A stretch of 64,000 bases of DNA from Pedobacter kyonggii (GTDB taxonomy: Bacteria > Bacteroidota > Bacteroidia > Sphingobacteriales > Sphingobacteriaceae), in assembly GCF_004310665.1 (NCBI RefSeq), contig NZ_SIXF01000022.1, forward strand, positions 27,405 to 91,404, written 5' to 3'. The number at the start of each line of letters is the position of its first letter. Position 1 is the first letter of the stretch. This document shows, piece after piece, positions 44,321-53,677 of this stretch. A model generated the notes under the pieces. The model did no database searches, was not told where the DNA came from, and saw only the letters and a list, made by a program, of their open reading frames with translations. Made by a program: the position numbers and the translations under genes.

Positions 44321-45934
44321 ATGAATAAGAGTAGAATTTTTAGCGCGCTGTTAAGTGTTGCGCTTGTGAGTGCGGTATCAACTTTGGCCAATGCTCAAAA
44401 AGCCAATTGGCAAAATCTTGATCTTAAAAGTGATAGTACATTCGGAATCAGTACCGAAAAAGCATATAAAGAACTTTTAAAAGGCAAAAAATCTGTTAAA
44501 GTAATCGTAGCAGTTAATGATGGCGGCGTAGAAGCTACCCATGAAGACTTAAAACGAATTATGTGGGTAAATACCAAGGAGATAGCCGGTAATGGCAAGG
44601 ACGATGATAAGAATGGTTATATCGACGATATAAATGGCTGGAACTTTATTGGCGGACCTAAAGAATCTGTAAACTTCGAAACCTTAGAATTAACCCGTTT
44701 GGTTCGTCGCGATCAGGTACGTTTTGCCAATACCACAGATGCGAATGTAGCCGAAAAAGACAAAAAGGATTTCGAAATTTTTAAAGTAGAAAGAGCCGAT
44801 TTAGAAAAACAATTGGCAGAAGCCAGGGAAAATCTGGCAGGCATTACTGGTTTTAAAACAGCTTTAGATGCTGTAGTAAAGAAAATCGGTAAAGAAAACC
44901 CAACCGTAGAAGACTTTAAAAACTTCAAACCATCAACAGAGGTTGAAGGCAGGATTCAAAATGTACTGAGCCAGCAATTAGAAAAAGGCAGCTTCAAAGA
45001 TTTTTACGAAGATCAGATTGTAGAAGGACTGGATTACTATACACGCCAGGTCAATTACAACTTAAACCTCGATTACGATCCACGCTCAATAGTTGGTGAT
45101 GATCCAAATAATGTTAAGGAGAAATTTTATGGCAATAACGACGTTGCAGGTCCTGATGCCATGCACGGCACACACGTAGCTGGTATCATTGCGGCTGATA
45201 GAACCAACAAACTTGGTATTTTAGGTGTAGCGGATAACGTTGCCATTATGGGTGTTCGTTGTACGCCAAATGGCGATGAAAGGGATAAAGATGTTGCTAA
45301 TGCTATTCGTTATGCTGTTGATAACGGTGCAAAAGTAATCAACATGAGTTTTGGCAAGGCTTATAGCTGGGACAAAGCAATCGTTAACGAAGCTATGAAA
45401 TATGCGGTATCTAAAGATGTATTGATCGTTCAGGCAGCAGGTAACGAAAACAAAAATATCGATGTAGAAAATAATTTTCCTAACCACAAAGATTTAGATG
45501 AGAAAACTATTGCATCATGGATTACCGTTGGTGCTTCAGGTCCTAAAGATGATGAAACATTAAAAGCCAGTTTCTCTAACTTCGGCAAAACCCAGGTAGA
45601 TGTTTTTGCTCCAGGCGTTCAGATTTATTCTACTGTACCGGGTTCTAAATACAAAAATTTAGATGGAACCAGTATGGCCTCTCCTGTTGTGGCTGGCTTA
45701 GCAGGATTAATCCGCTCTTATTATCCAAAATTAACCGCCGCACAGGTAAAAGAAATCATCGTTAAATCGGTTACCAAAGTTAACCATAACGTGGAGTATG
45801 CTAAAGGCGAAGAACCTGGTGCAGAAAAAGTTTCTATCCCATTCTCTGATCTTTGTATCAGTGGCGGAATTGTAAATACTTACAATGCATTAAAATTAGC
45901 GGCAACTTACTCGGGTAAAGCGGTTGCTAAATAA
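44321..45934 (+). CDS. exported S8 (subtilisin-like) serine protease
   Basis: A 537-residue protease with signal peptide to about residue 25. The triad is Asp67 in VAVNDGGVEATHEDL (NDGG where IDTG/IDSG is usual), His282 in MHGTHVAGI and Ser451 in DGTSMASPVVAG; the oxyanion Asn375 is in AAGNE. A Ca-binding-like Asp-rich loop DDDKNGYIDDINGW is at 94-107. Between Asp67 and His282 lies an insertion of some 170 residues, mostly charged helix (KVERADLEKQLAEARENL), which may be a cap or inhibitor-like segment. It acts outside the cytoplasm. Confidence 0.9.
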   Translation: MNKSRIFSALLSVALVSAVSTLANAQKANWQNLDLKSDSTFGISTEKAYKELLKGKKSVKVIVAVNDGGVEATHEDLKRIMWVNTKEIAGNGKDDDKNGYIDDINGWNFIGGPKESVNFETLELTRLVRRDQVRFANTTDANVAEKDKKDFEIFKVERADLEKQLAEARENLAGITGFKTALDAVVKKIGKENPTVEDFKNFKPSTEVEGRIQNVLSQQLEKGSFKDFYEDQIVEGLDYYTRQVNYNLNLDYDPRSIVGDDPNNVKEKFYGNNDVAGPDAMHGTHVAGIIAADRTNKLGILGVADNVAIMGVRCTPNGDERDKDVANAIRYAVDNGAKVINMSFGKAYSWDKAIVNEAMKYAVSKDVLIVQAAGNENKNIDVENNFPNHKDLDEKTIASWITVGASGPKDDETLKASFSNFGKTQVDVFAPGVQIYSTVPGSKYKNLDGTSMASPVVAGLAGLIRSYYPKLTAAQVKEIIVKSVTKVNHNVEYAKGEEPGAEKVSIPFSDLCISGGIVNTYNALKLAATYSGKAVAK

Positions 45935-45985
45935 TTACTCGATACATCATCTCAAATTAATTTTGGATCGTAATGCTATAGCTTT

Positions 45986-46012
45986 AAGATTCCCGCCTGC
46001 GCGGGAATGACG
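45986..46012. repeat. GTCAT repeat half, copy 8 (CCCGC type)
   Basis: AAGATTCCCGCCTGCGCGGG then AATGACG. Same stem as the left half of copy 3, in reverse. Confidence 0.7.
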
Positions 46013-46020
46013 TAATAAAC

Positions 46021-46058
46021 AAAAAAAATGCGAACCAAAATCGGTTCGCATTTTTTTT
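46021..46058. terminator. bidirectional terminator
   Basis: Perfect 16-bp arms: eight A then TGCGAACC, loop AAAATC, complement ending in eight T. It can end transcription from the protease. Confidence 0.9.
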
Positions 46059-46073
46059 GTTTATTTCAACGAT

Positions 46074-46116
46074 TGTCATTGCGGGGCACGTAAATCCAAA
46101 GCAATATTATCTTCGA
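46074..46116. repeat. GTCAT repeat half, copy 9 (degenerate)
   Basis: TTGTCATTGCGGGGCACG and later AAAGCAATATTATCTTC keep the TGC/GCA stem and the ATCTT end. Confidence 0.45.
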
Positions 46117-46530
46117 TTAGCACTTCGTAATTCCAAATCAAGTTCAGTATCTATCTAAGTAAAGATCCTTCTACTACACTACCATGGATGTTATTTACAA
46201 ATTATTATTAATCAGCATTTTAATTACTTTCGCGTTTCCATCTAGCTAGGCCATACCACAGTATCCCCGTTCTACTTAAATCCGGCCTAACAAATTTTTC
46301 GGGCTGCACTGTTCTAGCCGCACAACTGGCTTCAAAAGAAAAATTTTCAGCCGGCATTTTTTGTTTCTTTTTGATGCCAAAAAGAAGGAGCCCTACGGCG
46401 GCGGCGAGCCGAGGCAAGACCGTGGTGTATAGCAAAATAAATCAATTATACGTCACTCGCATTAATTTTATAAAATAAATTATCCCTCAAGATGATAAAC
46501 CACGTTTGGAATTAACCAAAGACAACTTAA

Positions 46531-48654
46531 TTAAGCCAGTATCTTATCCGGCGTTATCGGCAATGTCCTGATTCTTTTTCCTGTAGCATTAAAAACAGCA
46601 TTGGCTACAGCGGCAGAAAAACCGATTAATGCAATTTCACCCATTCCCTTTGCACCCATCGGATTAATGTAAGGATCGGGTTTATTGATAAAGTTAACAT
46701 CAATCTCTGGAACATCGGCATTTACCGGAACATGGTAATCGGCAAAATTATTATTGATATACCTTCCATAGCGGTGGTCGATAATCGATTCTTCGGTTAA
46801 AGCCATGCCAATACCGCCAACAGCACCACCAAGCATTTGGCTTCGCGCAGTTTTCGGACTTACAATGGTACCGGAATCCCCTACAGAAACGATTTTACTC
46901 ACTTTTACTACGCCTGTAAGCGCATGAACCTTTACCTGCACAAAGTGGATGGAGAACGAATACATTGAGTAATTATCCCTTTCCTTTCCTCCCTGACTCT
47001 CTTTGGTTACTTCTATTTGCGGAAGGTTATTCTTTTTTAACACATCAACAAAATTAGCCGTTGCATCCATATTCGAATTTGCAGCCAGTTCAGCAATCGC
47101 AGATTTCAGTGCCACACAAACATCATTAACTGCCGAACCTACTGTAGATAACGTAGCTGAACCGCCCTGACTAGGCGCTGGCGGCAAAGAAGAATCACCC
47201 AATTCGAAGGTAATTTTATTTACAGGAATCTTCATCAGTTTATTGGCGATTAAAGTCATGCCAGTTCCTGTTCCCGGACCAATATCGCTGGTTGCACTTT
47301 GCAAATGCAGCGATCCATCAGCCTTTAAAATGCCCTTCACACTGGCTTTGCCTCTATTGGCGTTAAAAACCCCAACACTTACGCCATAACCTGTTTGCCA
47401 TGGTCCTTCAATCAAGCTGCCCGGCTTATTTTTCCTGTTGCTCCACCCTATTTTTTCTGCCCCAATTTTATAGGCTTCTTTTATGTTTTTGCTCGAAAAG
47501 GGTTTGTTTTTCTGCTGATCGGTTTCAGGATCGTTTTTTATCCTAAAATCCAATGGGTCCATATCCAAAGCATGCGCCATTTCATCAATTGCGCTTTCCA
47601 AGGCAAAAGCTCCAGTAGCCTCCCCAGGTCCGCGCATCCATATTGGAACGCCAAGATCTACCGGAACAATGGCATAAGCAGTATTTACGTTATCGCATTG
47701 GTACATAAACTTCGCCATGTTAACCACACCTTCGGTAAAGTTCTCATAAGTAGAGGTTTCGCCATAAGCCCTGTGCGTAATCCCTGTTAATTTACCATCC
47801 TTATTTGCGCCTAAACCAATCGTTTGTATCGCTGCCGGCCGATTACCAACCATAGTAAACATCTGCATCCTGGTAATCACCACTTTTACAGGCTTACCAA
47901 TATGTTTAGAGGCCATTACCGTTGCAATTTCCAAGGGCCAGGTACGGAGTGCCATACCAAAACCACCACCAACAAATTCCGAATTTACCTGAATGTTCTC
48001 CATCGGAATTTTAAAAACATTTGCAATGGTGCCCTGAGTAGCTTTTACACCTTGTGTTTTGGCATAAACCGTAAGCTGGTTATTTGGCCTCCAATCGGCG
48101 ATGATCCCATGAAGTTCCATCGGGTTATGCGTTTCGATAGGCAGGAAATATCTTTCTTCGAGCTTAACCACTGCGGTTTTATAAGCGTTTTCTATACCAC
48201 GTTTATAATCAGCCTGACCTTGAAGTTTCTTTGCTTTAGGATCTTTTAAAGCTTTTTCAAAATCAGTGTTAAAATCCTCTTTAGCATAAGTTGCTTTAAC
48301 CAATGAAGCTGCATGAGTTGCCCTTTCAAAGGTATTGGCTACTACAATTGCGATTGGCTGTCCATTGTAGAAAATTTTGTCGGTATAAAAAATCTTCATT
48401 TGCGGACCACCTTCCTGCTCGTAAGCAGCTGCCGATGGTTTATTTAAATGCGAAATCACAGCAATTACACCTGGCGCTTTTTCAGCCGCCTTGGTATCGA
48501 GCGCTGTAATTTTTCCTTTGGTAATGGTACTGGTTACCAAAACACCATAGGTTAAACCCGGCAGTTCGTATTCCGCAAAATATTTAGCTTGCCCCGTAAC
48601 TTTTAAAATTCCATCTACGCGGTCGTTGTCGTCTTTTAAAACTCTCTTTTCCAT
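46531..48654 (-). CDS. paoC: aldehyde oxidoreductase, molybdenum-binding subunit
   Basis: A 707-residue large subunit of the xanthine dehydrogenase family. FVGGGFGMALRTWP and MRGPGEATGAFALESAIDEMA bind the cofactor, and Glu673 in GAKGMGEIALIG is the catalytic base position. It follows the FAD subunit after two bases. The three-gene order and the FAD subunit with its extra cluster fit PaoABC, which oxidises aromatic aldehydes in the periplasm. No PaoD/XdhC-like maturation gene is seen in the window. Confidence 0.9.
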   Translation of the reverse strand: MEKRVLKDDNDRVDGILKVTGQAKYFAEYELPGLTYGVLVTSTITKGKITALDTKAAEKAPGVIAVISHLNKPSAAAYEQEGGPQMKIFYTDKIFYNGQPIAIVVANTFERATHAASLVKATYAKEDFNTDFEKALKDPKAKKLQGQADYKRGIENAYKTAVVKLEERYFLPIETHNPMELHGIIADWRPNNQLTVYAKTQGVKATQGTIANVFKIPMENIQVNSEFVGGGFGMALRTWPLEIATVMASKHIGKPVKVVITRMQMFTMVGNRPAAIQTIGLGANKDGKLTGITHRAYGETSTYENFTEGVVNMAKFMYQCDNVNTAYAIVPVDLGVPIWMRGPGEATGAFALESAIDEMAHALDMDPLDFRIKNDPETDQQKNKPFSSKNIKEAYKIGAEKIGWSNRKNKPGSLIEGPWQTGYGVSVGVFNANRGKASVKGILKADGSLHLQSATSDIGPGTGTGMTLIANKLMKIPVNKITFELGDSSLPPAPSQGGSATLSTVGSAVNDVCVALKSAIAELAANSNMDATANFVDVLKKNNLPQIEVTKESQGGKERDNYSMYSFSIHFVQVKVHALTGVVKVSKIVSVGDSGTIVSPKTARSQMLGGAVGGIGMALTEESIIDHRYGRYINNNFADYHVPVNADVPEIDVNFINKPDPYINPMGAKGMGEIALIGFSAAVANAVFNATGKRIRTLPITPDKILA

Positions 48655-48656
48655 AA

Positions 48657-49640
48657 CTAAACTTTAGATTTTGCAAGATTCAATCCCTCGATTATTGTAT
48701 TGGGTGCCAGTTTAAGTTTAAAGTCATTTCCTCCAAAACCTTTTGCATCCTTCATGGCCAACTGCGCTGCCTCTTCAAAATTCGATAAGGTGGCTTCTTT
48801 TCCTTTTAAGAAATTTTCGGATGCCGTTAAACGCCAGGGTTTATGCGCTACTCCACCCATTGCCAAACGAATATCAGTAATTTTATTATTGCTGAGCTCA
48901 AATGCTGCAGCTACAGAAACAAGTGCAAAAGCATAAGAAGCCCGATCCCTAACTTTAAGATAATGGTAATTTTTAGCAAGGTTATTCATCGGAATTTCCA
49001 AACGGATAATCATTTCGTCTGCTTTTAAGTTATTGTCTAGCTGTGGAGTATCTCCTGCCAAGCGATGAAAATCTTTAAATGGTATTTTACGTTCTCCTTT
49101 GGCATTAGCCACCACCACTTCAGCGTCTAAAGCGGTTAATGCTACACACATATCACTTGGATGAACGGCAATACATTTTTCTGAAGCCCCAAAAATGGCA
49201 TGCATGCGGTTAAAACCTTCCATGGCACCACAGCCTGTACCGGGTTGACGTTTATTACAAGGCATTTCGGTATCATAAAAATAACTACAACGTGTACGCT
49301 GCATCATATTACCACCAACAGTAGCTACATTTCTCAGCTGGGCAGATGCGCCCGCCTGTAAAGCCCAGGAAAGTAATGGTAGTTTCTCTTTAATCAGCGC
49401 ACTGTCTGCAACTGCCGAATTAGAAGCCAAAGCACCAATATGGATTTTATTGCCAATTTGCTCGATCTGCTTTAATGGAACATGATTGATATCGATGAGT
49501 TTTTCGGGTGCCGTAACACCTCTTTTCATTAAATCAATTAGGTTTGTTCCACCCGCCAAAAATTTGGCATTTTTATCTTTTACCAATAAGGCAATTGCTG
49601 ATTTCGCCGTGGTTGTTCTTAAGTATTGAAAATTGATCAT
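48657..49640 (-). CDS. paoB: aldehyde oxidoreductase, FAD-binding subunit
   Basis: A 327-residue FAD subunit with FLAGGTNLIDLMK at 28-40 and LRNVATVGGNMMQRTRCSYF at 102-121. Cys118, Cys128, Cys137 and probably Cys156 lie in an inserted loop (CSYFYDTEMPCNKRQPGTGC) like the [4Fe-4S] loop of E. coli PaoB, which ordinary xanthine dehydrogenases lack. It overlaps the iron-sulphur gene by four bases. Confidence 0.91.
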   Translation of the reverse strand: MINFQYLRTTTAKSAIALLVKDKNAKFLAGGTNLIDLMKRGVTAPEKLIDINHVPLKQIEQIGNKIHIGALASNSAVADSALIKEKLPLLSWALQAGASAQLRNVATVGGNMMQRTRCSYFYDTEMPCNKRQPGTGCGAMEGFNRMHAIFGASEKCIAVHPSDMCVALTALDAEVVVANAKGERKIPFKDFHRLAGDTPQLDNNLKADEMIIRLEIPMNNLAKNYHYLKVRDRASYAFALVSVAAAFELSNNKITDIRLAMGGVAHKPWRLTASENFLKGKEATLSNFEEAAQLAMKDAKGFGGNDFKLKLAPNTIIEGLNLAKSKV

Positions 49641-50260
49641 ACCTTTTCGCCTCCTTCCTTAACTTCAATAATAGCATCAACTATATTAGGATAAGCGCCG
49701 CATCTACAGATGTTTCCACTCATATATTCACTTATTTCTGCTCTTGAACCAGTATGCCCTTCGCGAACACAAGCCACGGCCGACATAATCTGTCCCGGCG
49801 TACAATAGCCACATTGAAAACCATCATGCTTGATAAATGCAGCCTGCATGGGATGCAAAGTTTCGCCGTTGGCCAATCCTTCAATCGTGGTAATTTTCTT
49901 TCCTTCATTCATTACTGCTAAACTGAGGCATGAATTTACCCTTTGTCCATCAACATGAACGGTGCAAGCACCACACTGGCCATGGTCGCATCCTTTTTTA
50001 GTCCCTGTTAGGTGTAATTCTTCACGCAAATAATCTAAAAGCGTTACCCTGGGCTCAACCGTAGTTTGATATACTTTATTATTTACCGTAAGTTCTAATG
50101 GGATTTTCTCGAAAAGTTGAGCGAAACGTTCATCGGCATTGCTTTCAGCTGCTTTAACCGCAACACTAGGCGTTAGTGCAATGGCTGTAATTACCGAACT
50201 TTTTTTGAGGAAATCGCGCCTGCTATCACCCTGATTTGGTTTCTGATCGGAAGATTTCAT
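49637..50260 (-). CDS. paoA: aldehyde oxidoreductase, 2Fe-2S subunit (Tat-exported)
   Basis: A 207-residue subunit with two [2Fe-2S] clusters: Cys91, Cys96, Cys99 and Cys111 (plant-ferredoxin type) and Cys150, Cys153, Cys185 and Cys187. The N-terminus has SRRDFLKKSSVITAIALT, a twin-arginine signal, so the folded trimer would be exported with this subunit as carrier, as in PaoABC. First gene of the operon. The electron acceptor is unknown. Confidence 0.92.
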   Translation of the reverse strand: MKSSDQKPNQGDSRRDFLKKSSVITAIALTPSVAVKAAESNADERFAQLFEKIPLELTVNNKVYQTTVEPRVTLLDYLREELHLTGTKKGCDHGQCGACTVHVDGQRVNSCLSLAVMNEGKKITTIEGLANGETLHPMQAAFIKHDGFQCGYCTPGQIMSAVACVREGHTGSRAEISEYMSGNICRCGAYPNIVDAIIEVKEGGEKV

Positions 50261-50435
50261 AATTGGATATTTAGATATTGGGATGTACTCCTAAGTTCGT
50301 TATTCTAATGTTCAGATTGTAGCAATTCGGAAATTTAGAATTATTCTATCGAGTAATATTTTTGTATAACTCACTAGAAATAAATCATTAACAAAATAAT
50401 TTTCAAAATGTTCAACCAATTTATACTTTTATAAC

Positions 50436-51086
50436 ATGGACAACGTAAAACCACTACCCGATTTATCAGCAGAAGAACAACGCGTTTTGGGCGCATTAAT
50501 AGAAAAAAGCCGCACCACGCCCGATTATTACCCAATGACTTTGAACAGTTTAACTGCTGCATGTAACCAGAAAAGCTCAAGAAATCCGGTGGTAAATTAC
50601 GATGAGGACACCATAACATTAACACTAAATCAACTTAAAATAAAAGGTTTAATCTCCACTGCTACAGGAGGATCAAGTCGTGCAACTAAATACAAACATA
50701 ATCTGGCCATCGTTTATCCGCTAGTGCCTTCAGAACTTGCCATTATTTGCTTATTACTTTTAAGAGGTCCATTAACACCTGGTGAAATCAATAGCAATTC
50801 GGGAAGGTTATATGAATTTGAAAGCATAGAAGAAGTTTTAGAACAGCTTCAGAAACTATCAGATGAAGAACCTGCATTTGTAAAACAACTTGCAAAAAAA
50901 GCTGGTCAAAAAGAGGCCCGTTTTGTTCATCTTTTAGGCGAACAGGCCGAAACCACTTCAGAACCTGAAACCGAAACGATAAGCACACCGCAATTTGATC
51001 CTACTGAACTGGAAAGCAGAATAGAAAAATTGGAACTGGAAATTGAAGAATTGAAAGAGCTTGTTAATTTATTGATGGATAAGTAG
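50436..51086 (+). CDS. yceH: YceH family (DUF480) winged-helix protein
   Basis: A 216-residue protein with the DUF480 signature: LSAEEQRVLGALIEKSRTTPDYYPMTLNSL, ACNQKSSRNPV and LLLRGPLTPGEINSNSGRLY. Two winged-helix domains are expected, then a C-terminal coiled coil (ESRIEKLELEIEELKELVNLL). The family is widespread, with no settled function. Divergent from paoA, with 175 bases between. Confidence 0.93.
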   Translation: MDNVKPLPDLSAEEQRVLGALIEKSRTTPDYYPMTLNSLTAACNQKSSRNPVVNYDEDTITLTLNQLKIKGLISTATGGSSRATKYKHNLAIVYPLVPSELAIICLLLLRGPLTPGEINSNSGRLYEFESIEEVLEQLQKLSDEEPAFVKQLAKKAGQKEARFVHLLGEQAETTSEPETETISTPQFDPTELESRIEKLELEIEELKELVNLLMDK

Positions 51087-51147
51087 GTTCACTGGTTCAT
51101 TAGCCATTGGTTCATCGGTTTCTAACCCATTGGCATAACTAACGCGA

Positions 51148-51279
51148 TTACCACTCTGAGCTTAGTCGAAGACCTTTATAGATTAATTCTGCGTGTCTCT
51201 GTGGGAAAAAACTAGCGTCTTAGCGAGACGCTAAGGCTAGTATAGTACCAAAAGATTCTTCACTACGTTCAGAATGACA
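51148..51279. repeat. GTCAT repeat, copy 10 (TCTGA type)
   Basis: Left half CCACTCTGAGCTTAGTCGAA (GTCAT decayed), right half AAAGATTCTTC...TTCAGAATGACA. Another repeat piece sits in the middle. Confidence 0.65.
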
Positions 51280-51324
51280 AATAAGGAACTTTGTTGAGAT
51301 GACGACACGATTTAAACTTATCTA

Positions 51325-51361
51325 AAACAAAAAAAGTGCTTGGCGATTAACCAAACACTTT
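51325..51361 (-). terminator. terminator of the fabF operon
   Basis: AAAGTGCTTGG pairs with CCAAACACTTT (51351-51361); on the minus strand a T-rich run follows. Confidence 0.75.
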
Positions 51362-51397
51362 AAAAATTCCCAATCAAGTTGAGAATAACAAAATCAA

Positions 51398-52648
51398 TTA
51401 AGCCTCATACTTTTTAAAAATAGTACTCGCGGTGTGACCACCGAAACCAAAAGTGTTATTTAAAACATAATTGATCTCCTTTTTAATACTTTCTCCCAAC
51501 ACAAAATTCAATCCTTTTGGAATATTTTCGTCCAGATTTTTGGTATTAATAGTAGGCGGCACCACATTATCTCTGATCGATAAAACACTGATTACACTTT
51601 CAACCGCTCCGGCAGCACCAAGTAAATGACCCGTCATCGATTTAGTTGCACCAATTACTACTGGAAAACCATTGAATACAGTATTAATCGCCTGTAATTC
51701 ACTTAAGTCGCCCAATCCGGTTGAAGTGGCGTGTGCATTGATATAATCAATTTTATCTGCACTAATTCCAGCATCTTTTAAAGCCTTTGTCATACCCAAA
51801 GCCGCACCAATCCCATCCGGAGGGGTTCCGGTTAAGTGATATGCATCAGCAGCCATTCCACCACCAACAATTTCGGCATAAATGTGGGCACCACGGGCTA
51901 AAGCATGATCCAGATCTTCTAAAACCAATGCGCCTGCGCCTTCGCTCATCACAAAACCATCTCTGTCGGCATCAAAAGGTTTAGAAGCTCCTTGTGGATC
52001 CTCGTTGTTTTTAGATAAAGCCTGAGCGGCATTAAAGCCACCTACAGATGACTTGGTTAACGCAGCTTCAGAACCACCAGCAATCATTACACTTGCTTTT
52101 CCTAAACGAATGGTATCGAAAGCATTGATAATGGCAGTATTAGATGATGCACAAGCAGATACGGTACAATAATTGGGTCCACGCAATTTATGGCGGATGG
52201 AAATTGCTCCTGCGGCAATATCGACAATCATTTTTGGAATGAAATAAGGATTAAACCTTGGTGTTCCATCACCTGCATGAAATTCTTCCAACTGCGCTTC
52301 AAAAGTACCGATCCCGCCGTTTCCCGTTGCCCAGATTACACCAACTTCAGCCAATTGATCATCGGTCATTGCAGTAAAATCTAATCCTGCATCCTTTATC
52401 GCCTGATCGCTCGAGCCGATTGCATATTGGGTAAAAAGGTCGTACTTTTTAATTTCTTTCTTCTCCAGGTATTCTTCAGGATTAAAATCCTTTACCTCGC
52501 CCGCAAAACGGGTTTTGAATTTACTGGCATCAAATTTTGTAATGGTACCGATGCCGCTTTTTCCGGCCAATATCTGTTGCCAGAATTGCTCAACGGTATT
52601 ACCAAGTGGCGTTATAACACCTAAACCTGTTACTACTACTCTTTTCAT
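51398..52648 (-). CDS. fabF: 3-oxoacyl-ACP synthase II (KAS II)
   Basis: A 416-residue condensing enzyme that extends acyl-ACP by malonyl-ACP. The Cys-His-His triad is complete: Cys166 in VSACASS, His306 in NAHATST and His341 in KSMTGHLLGAAG (with Lys336). The usual fabF context in this phylum is acpP-fabF-rnc; here it ends a TetR-linked set with a thioesterase, an SDR and DUF2798, so it may be an accessory copy (inference). Confidence 0.93.
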   Translation of the reverse strand: MKRVVVTGLGVITPLGNTVEQFWQQILAGKSGIGTITKFDASKFKTRFAGEVKDFNPEEYLEKKEIKKYDLFTQYAIGSSDQAIKDAGLDFTAMTDDQLAEVGVIWATGNGGIGTFEAQLEEFHAGDGTPRFNPYFIPKMIVDIAAGAISIRHKLRGPNYCTVSACASSNTAIINAFDTIRLGKASVMIAGGSEAALTKSSVGGFNAAQALSKNNEDPQGASKPFDADRDGFVMSEGAGALVLEDLDHALARGAHIYAEIVGGGMAADAYHLTGTPPDGIGAALGMTKALKDAGISADKIDYINAHATSTGLGDLSELQAINTVFNGFPVVIGATKSMTGHLLGAAGAVESVISVLSIRDNVVPPTINTKNLDENIPKGLNFVLGESIKKEINYVLNNTFGFGGHTASTIFKKYEA

Positions 52649-52659
52649 TTTAATAATTT

Positions 52660-52878
52660 TTAGTCAATATTCTTGAATAAATAATCGACCAATGATTGTA
52701 CGCGTGGGGCAATAATTAATATAGCAGGGATGGCTACAATGTAAGAAATGCCCCATGATTTTAACCAAACTTTCATAAAGATCGATGTAAATCCAAGATT
52801 AACACTTATGGCCGCGAAAGTAACTATTCCTGTAGTAAAAACCGCCATAATAAATGCAAATGCTAGCTTCTTTTTCAT
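52660..52878 (-). CDS. DUF2798 small membrane protein
   Basis: A 72-residue protein with two membrane helices (AFAFIMAVFTTGIVTFAAIS and a second near ISYIVAIPAILIIAPRV), the DUF2798 pattern. Function unknown. It is 15 bases after the SDR gene and 11 before fabF, so it is part of the same transcript. Confidence 0.8.
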   Translation of the reverse strand: MKKKLAFAFIMAVFTTGIVTFAAISVNLGFTSIFMKVWLKSWGISYIVAIPAILIIAPRVQSLVDYLFKNID

Positions 52879-52893
52879 CCCCTGCTATATTTT

Positions 52894-53664
52894 TTATTTT
52901 TTAACTGAATCAACCCAGGCTTTTCTATCTGCATTCATCACATTCAGGGCATCAACTGGCGACTGTCTGAACAGTTCATAAATTTTAGCGGTATCTCCCA
53001 CCCTGATTTCAAATTCATCATTGGCTAAAGCCGCTAGCAAATCATCTGCAACAACAGAAGGTTTAATACCATTATGGCCACCAATTTCTTTCGAAAATTC
53101 TGTATCCACCAATGGTGGCATCAATTCGAAAACCTTAACAGCAGTTTCTTCTAAACTTAACCTTAACGAGGTGCTGTAAGAATGTAATGCTGCCTTACTG
53201 GCTGCGTAAGTTGGCAAAGTAACACCAGGAACATAAGCCACAATAGATGAAACGTTTACGATAGCTGATTCCCTTTGTGCTTTTAAAACAGGCAGCAATT
53301 TTTGATTGATCCTGATAATCGATAAATAATTGGTCAACATTTCATCTTCTGCATTGGCAAAAGCATCCTGATTGGGGTCAGCTAAATTGTACAGGATTGC
53401 TCTTCCTGCATTATTGATCACGATATTTAATTGAGGGAAATCGGCTTTGATGTGGGCTACCAATTGATCTACATCCTCAGCCTTGCTTACATCAGAAAGA
53501 ATGGTGGTTACATTTTGTAATGATGCAGCAGCTGCATCTAGGCGTTCCTGGTTTCTACCCGTAATAACTACATGATTATCTAAAGCAGTTAACTGTTTTG
53601 CAATTTCTAAACCGATACCAGCTGTTCCGCCGATCAATAAAACGGTATTTTGTGAAGTTTTCAT
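52894..53664 (-). CDS. SDR oxidoreductase (DltE-like)
   Basis: A 256-residue classical short-chain dehydrogenase. IGGTAGIG at 11-18 is the cofactor turn, NNAG at 84-87, Ser139/140 and Y153AASK157 form the active site. It resembles DltE-like oxidoreductases. Substrate unknown; its position with a thioesterase and KAS II suggests an acyl or oxo-lipid (inference). Confidence 0.85.
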   Translation of the reverse strand: MKTSQNTVLLIGGTAGIGLEIAKQLTALDNHVVITGRNQERLDAAAASLQNVTTILSDVSKAEDVDQLVAHIKADFPQLNIVINNAGRAILYNLADPNQDAFANAEDEMLTNYLSIIRINQKLLPVLKAQRESAIVNVSSIVAYVPGVTLPTYAASKAALHSYSTSLRLSLEETAVKVFELMPPLVDTEFSKEIGGHNGIKPSVVADDLLAALANDEFEIRVGDTAKIYELFRQSPVDALNVMNADRKAWVDSVKK

Positions 53665-53677
53665 TATATGTTTTTTT

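Larger units (their letters stand above)
45935..46530. other. 596-base intergenic region between S8 protease and paoC
   Basis: It holds half of a GTCAT repeat (45986-46012), a strong two-way terminator (46021-46058), a degenerate GTCAT half (46074-46116) and an unusual stretch at 46230-46440 whose right part is GC-rich (AGCCCTACGGCGGCGGCGAG). A 71-codon minus-strand frame there is not convincing as a gene. Confidence 0.55.
51087..51397. other. 311-base region between yceH and fabF
   Basis: No gene. It holds GTCAT copy 10 with an inserted CGTGTCTCTGTGG repeat piece and a hairpin TAGCGTCTTAGCGAGACGCTA near 51211-51231, then the fabF terminator. Confidence 0.65.

Noticed and set aside
46220-46435. 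Minus-strand 71-codon frame
   Set aside because: Composition is odd, there is no start context, and the DNA looks like a repeat or RNA; kept only as a finding.
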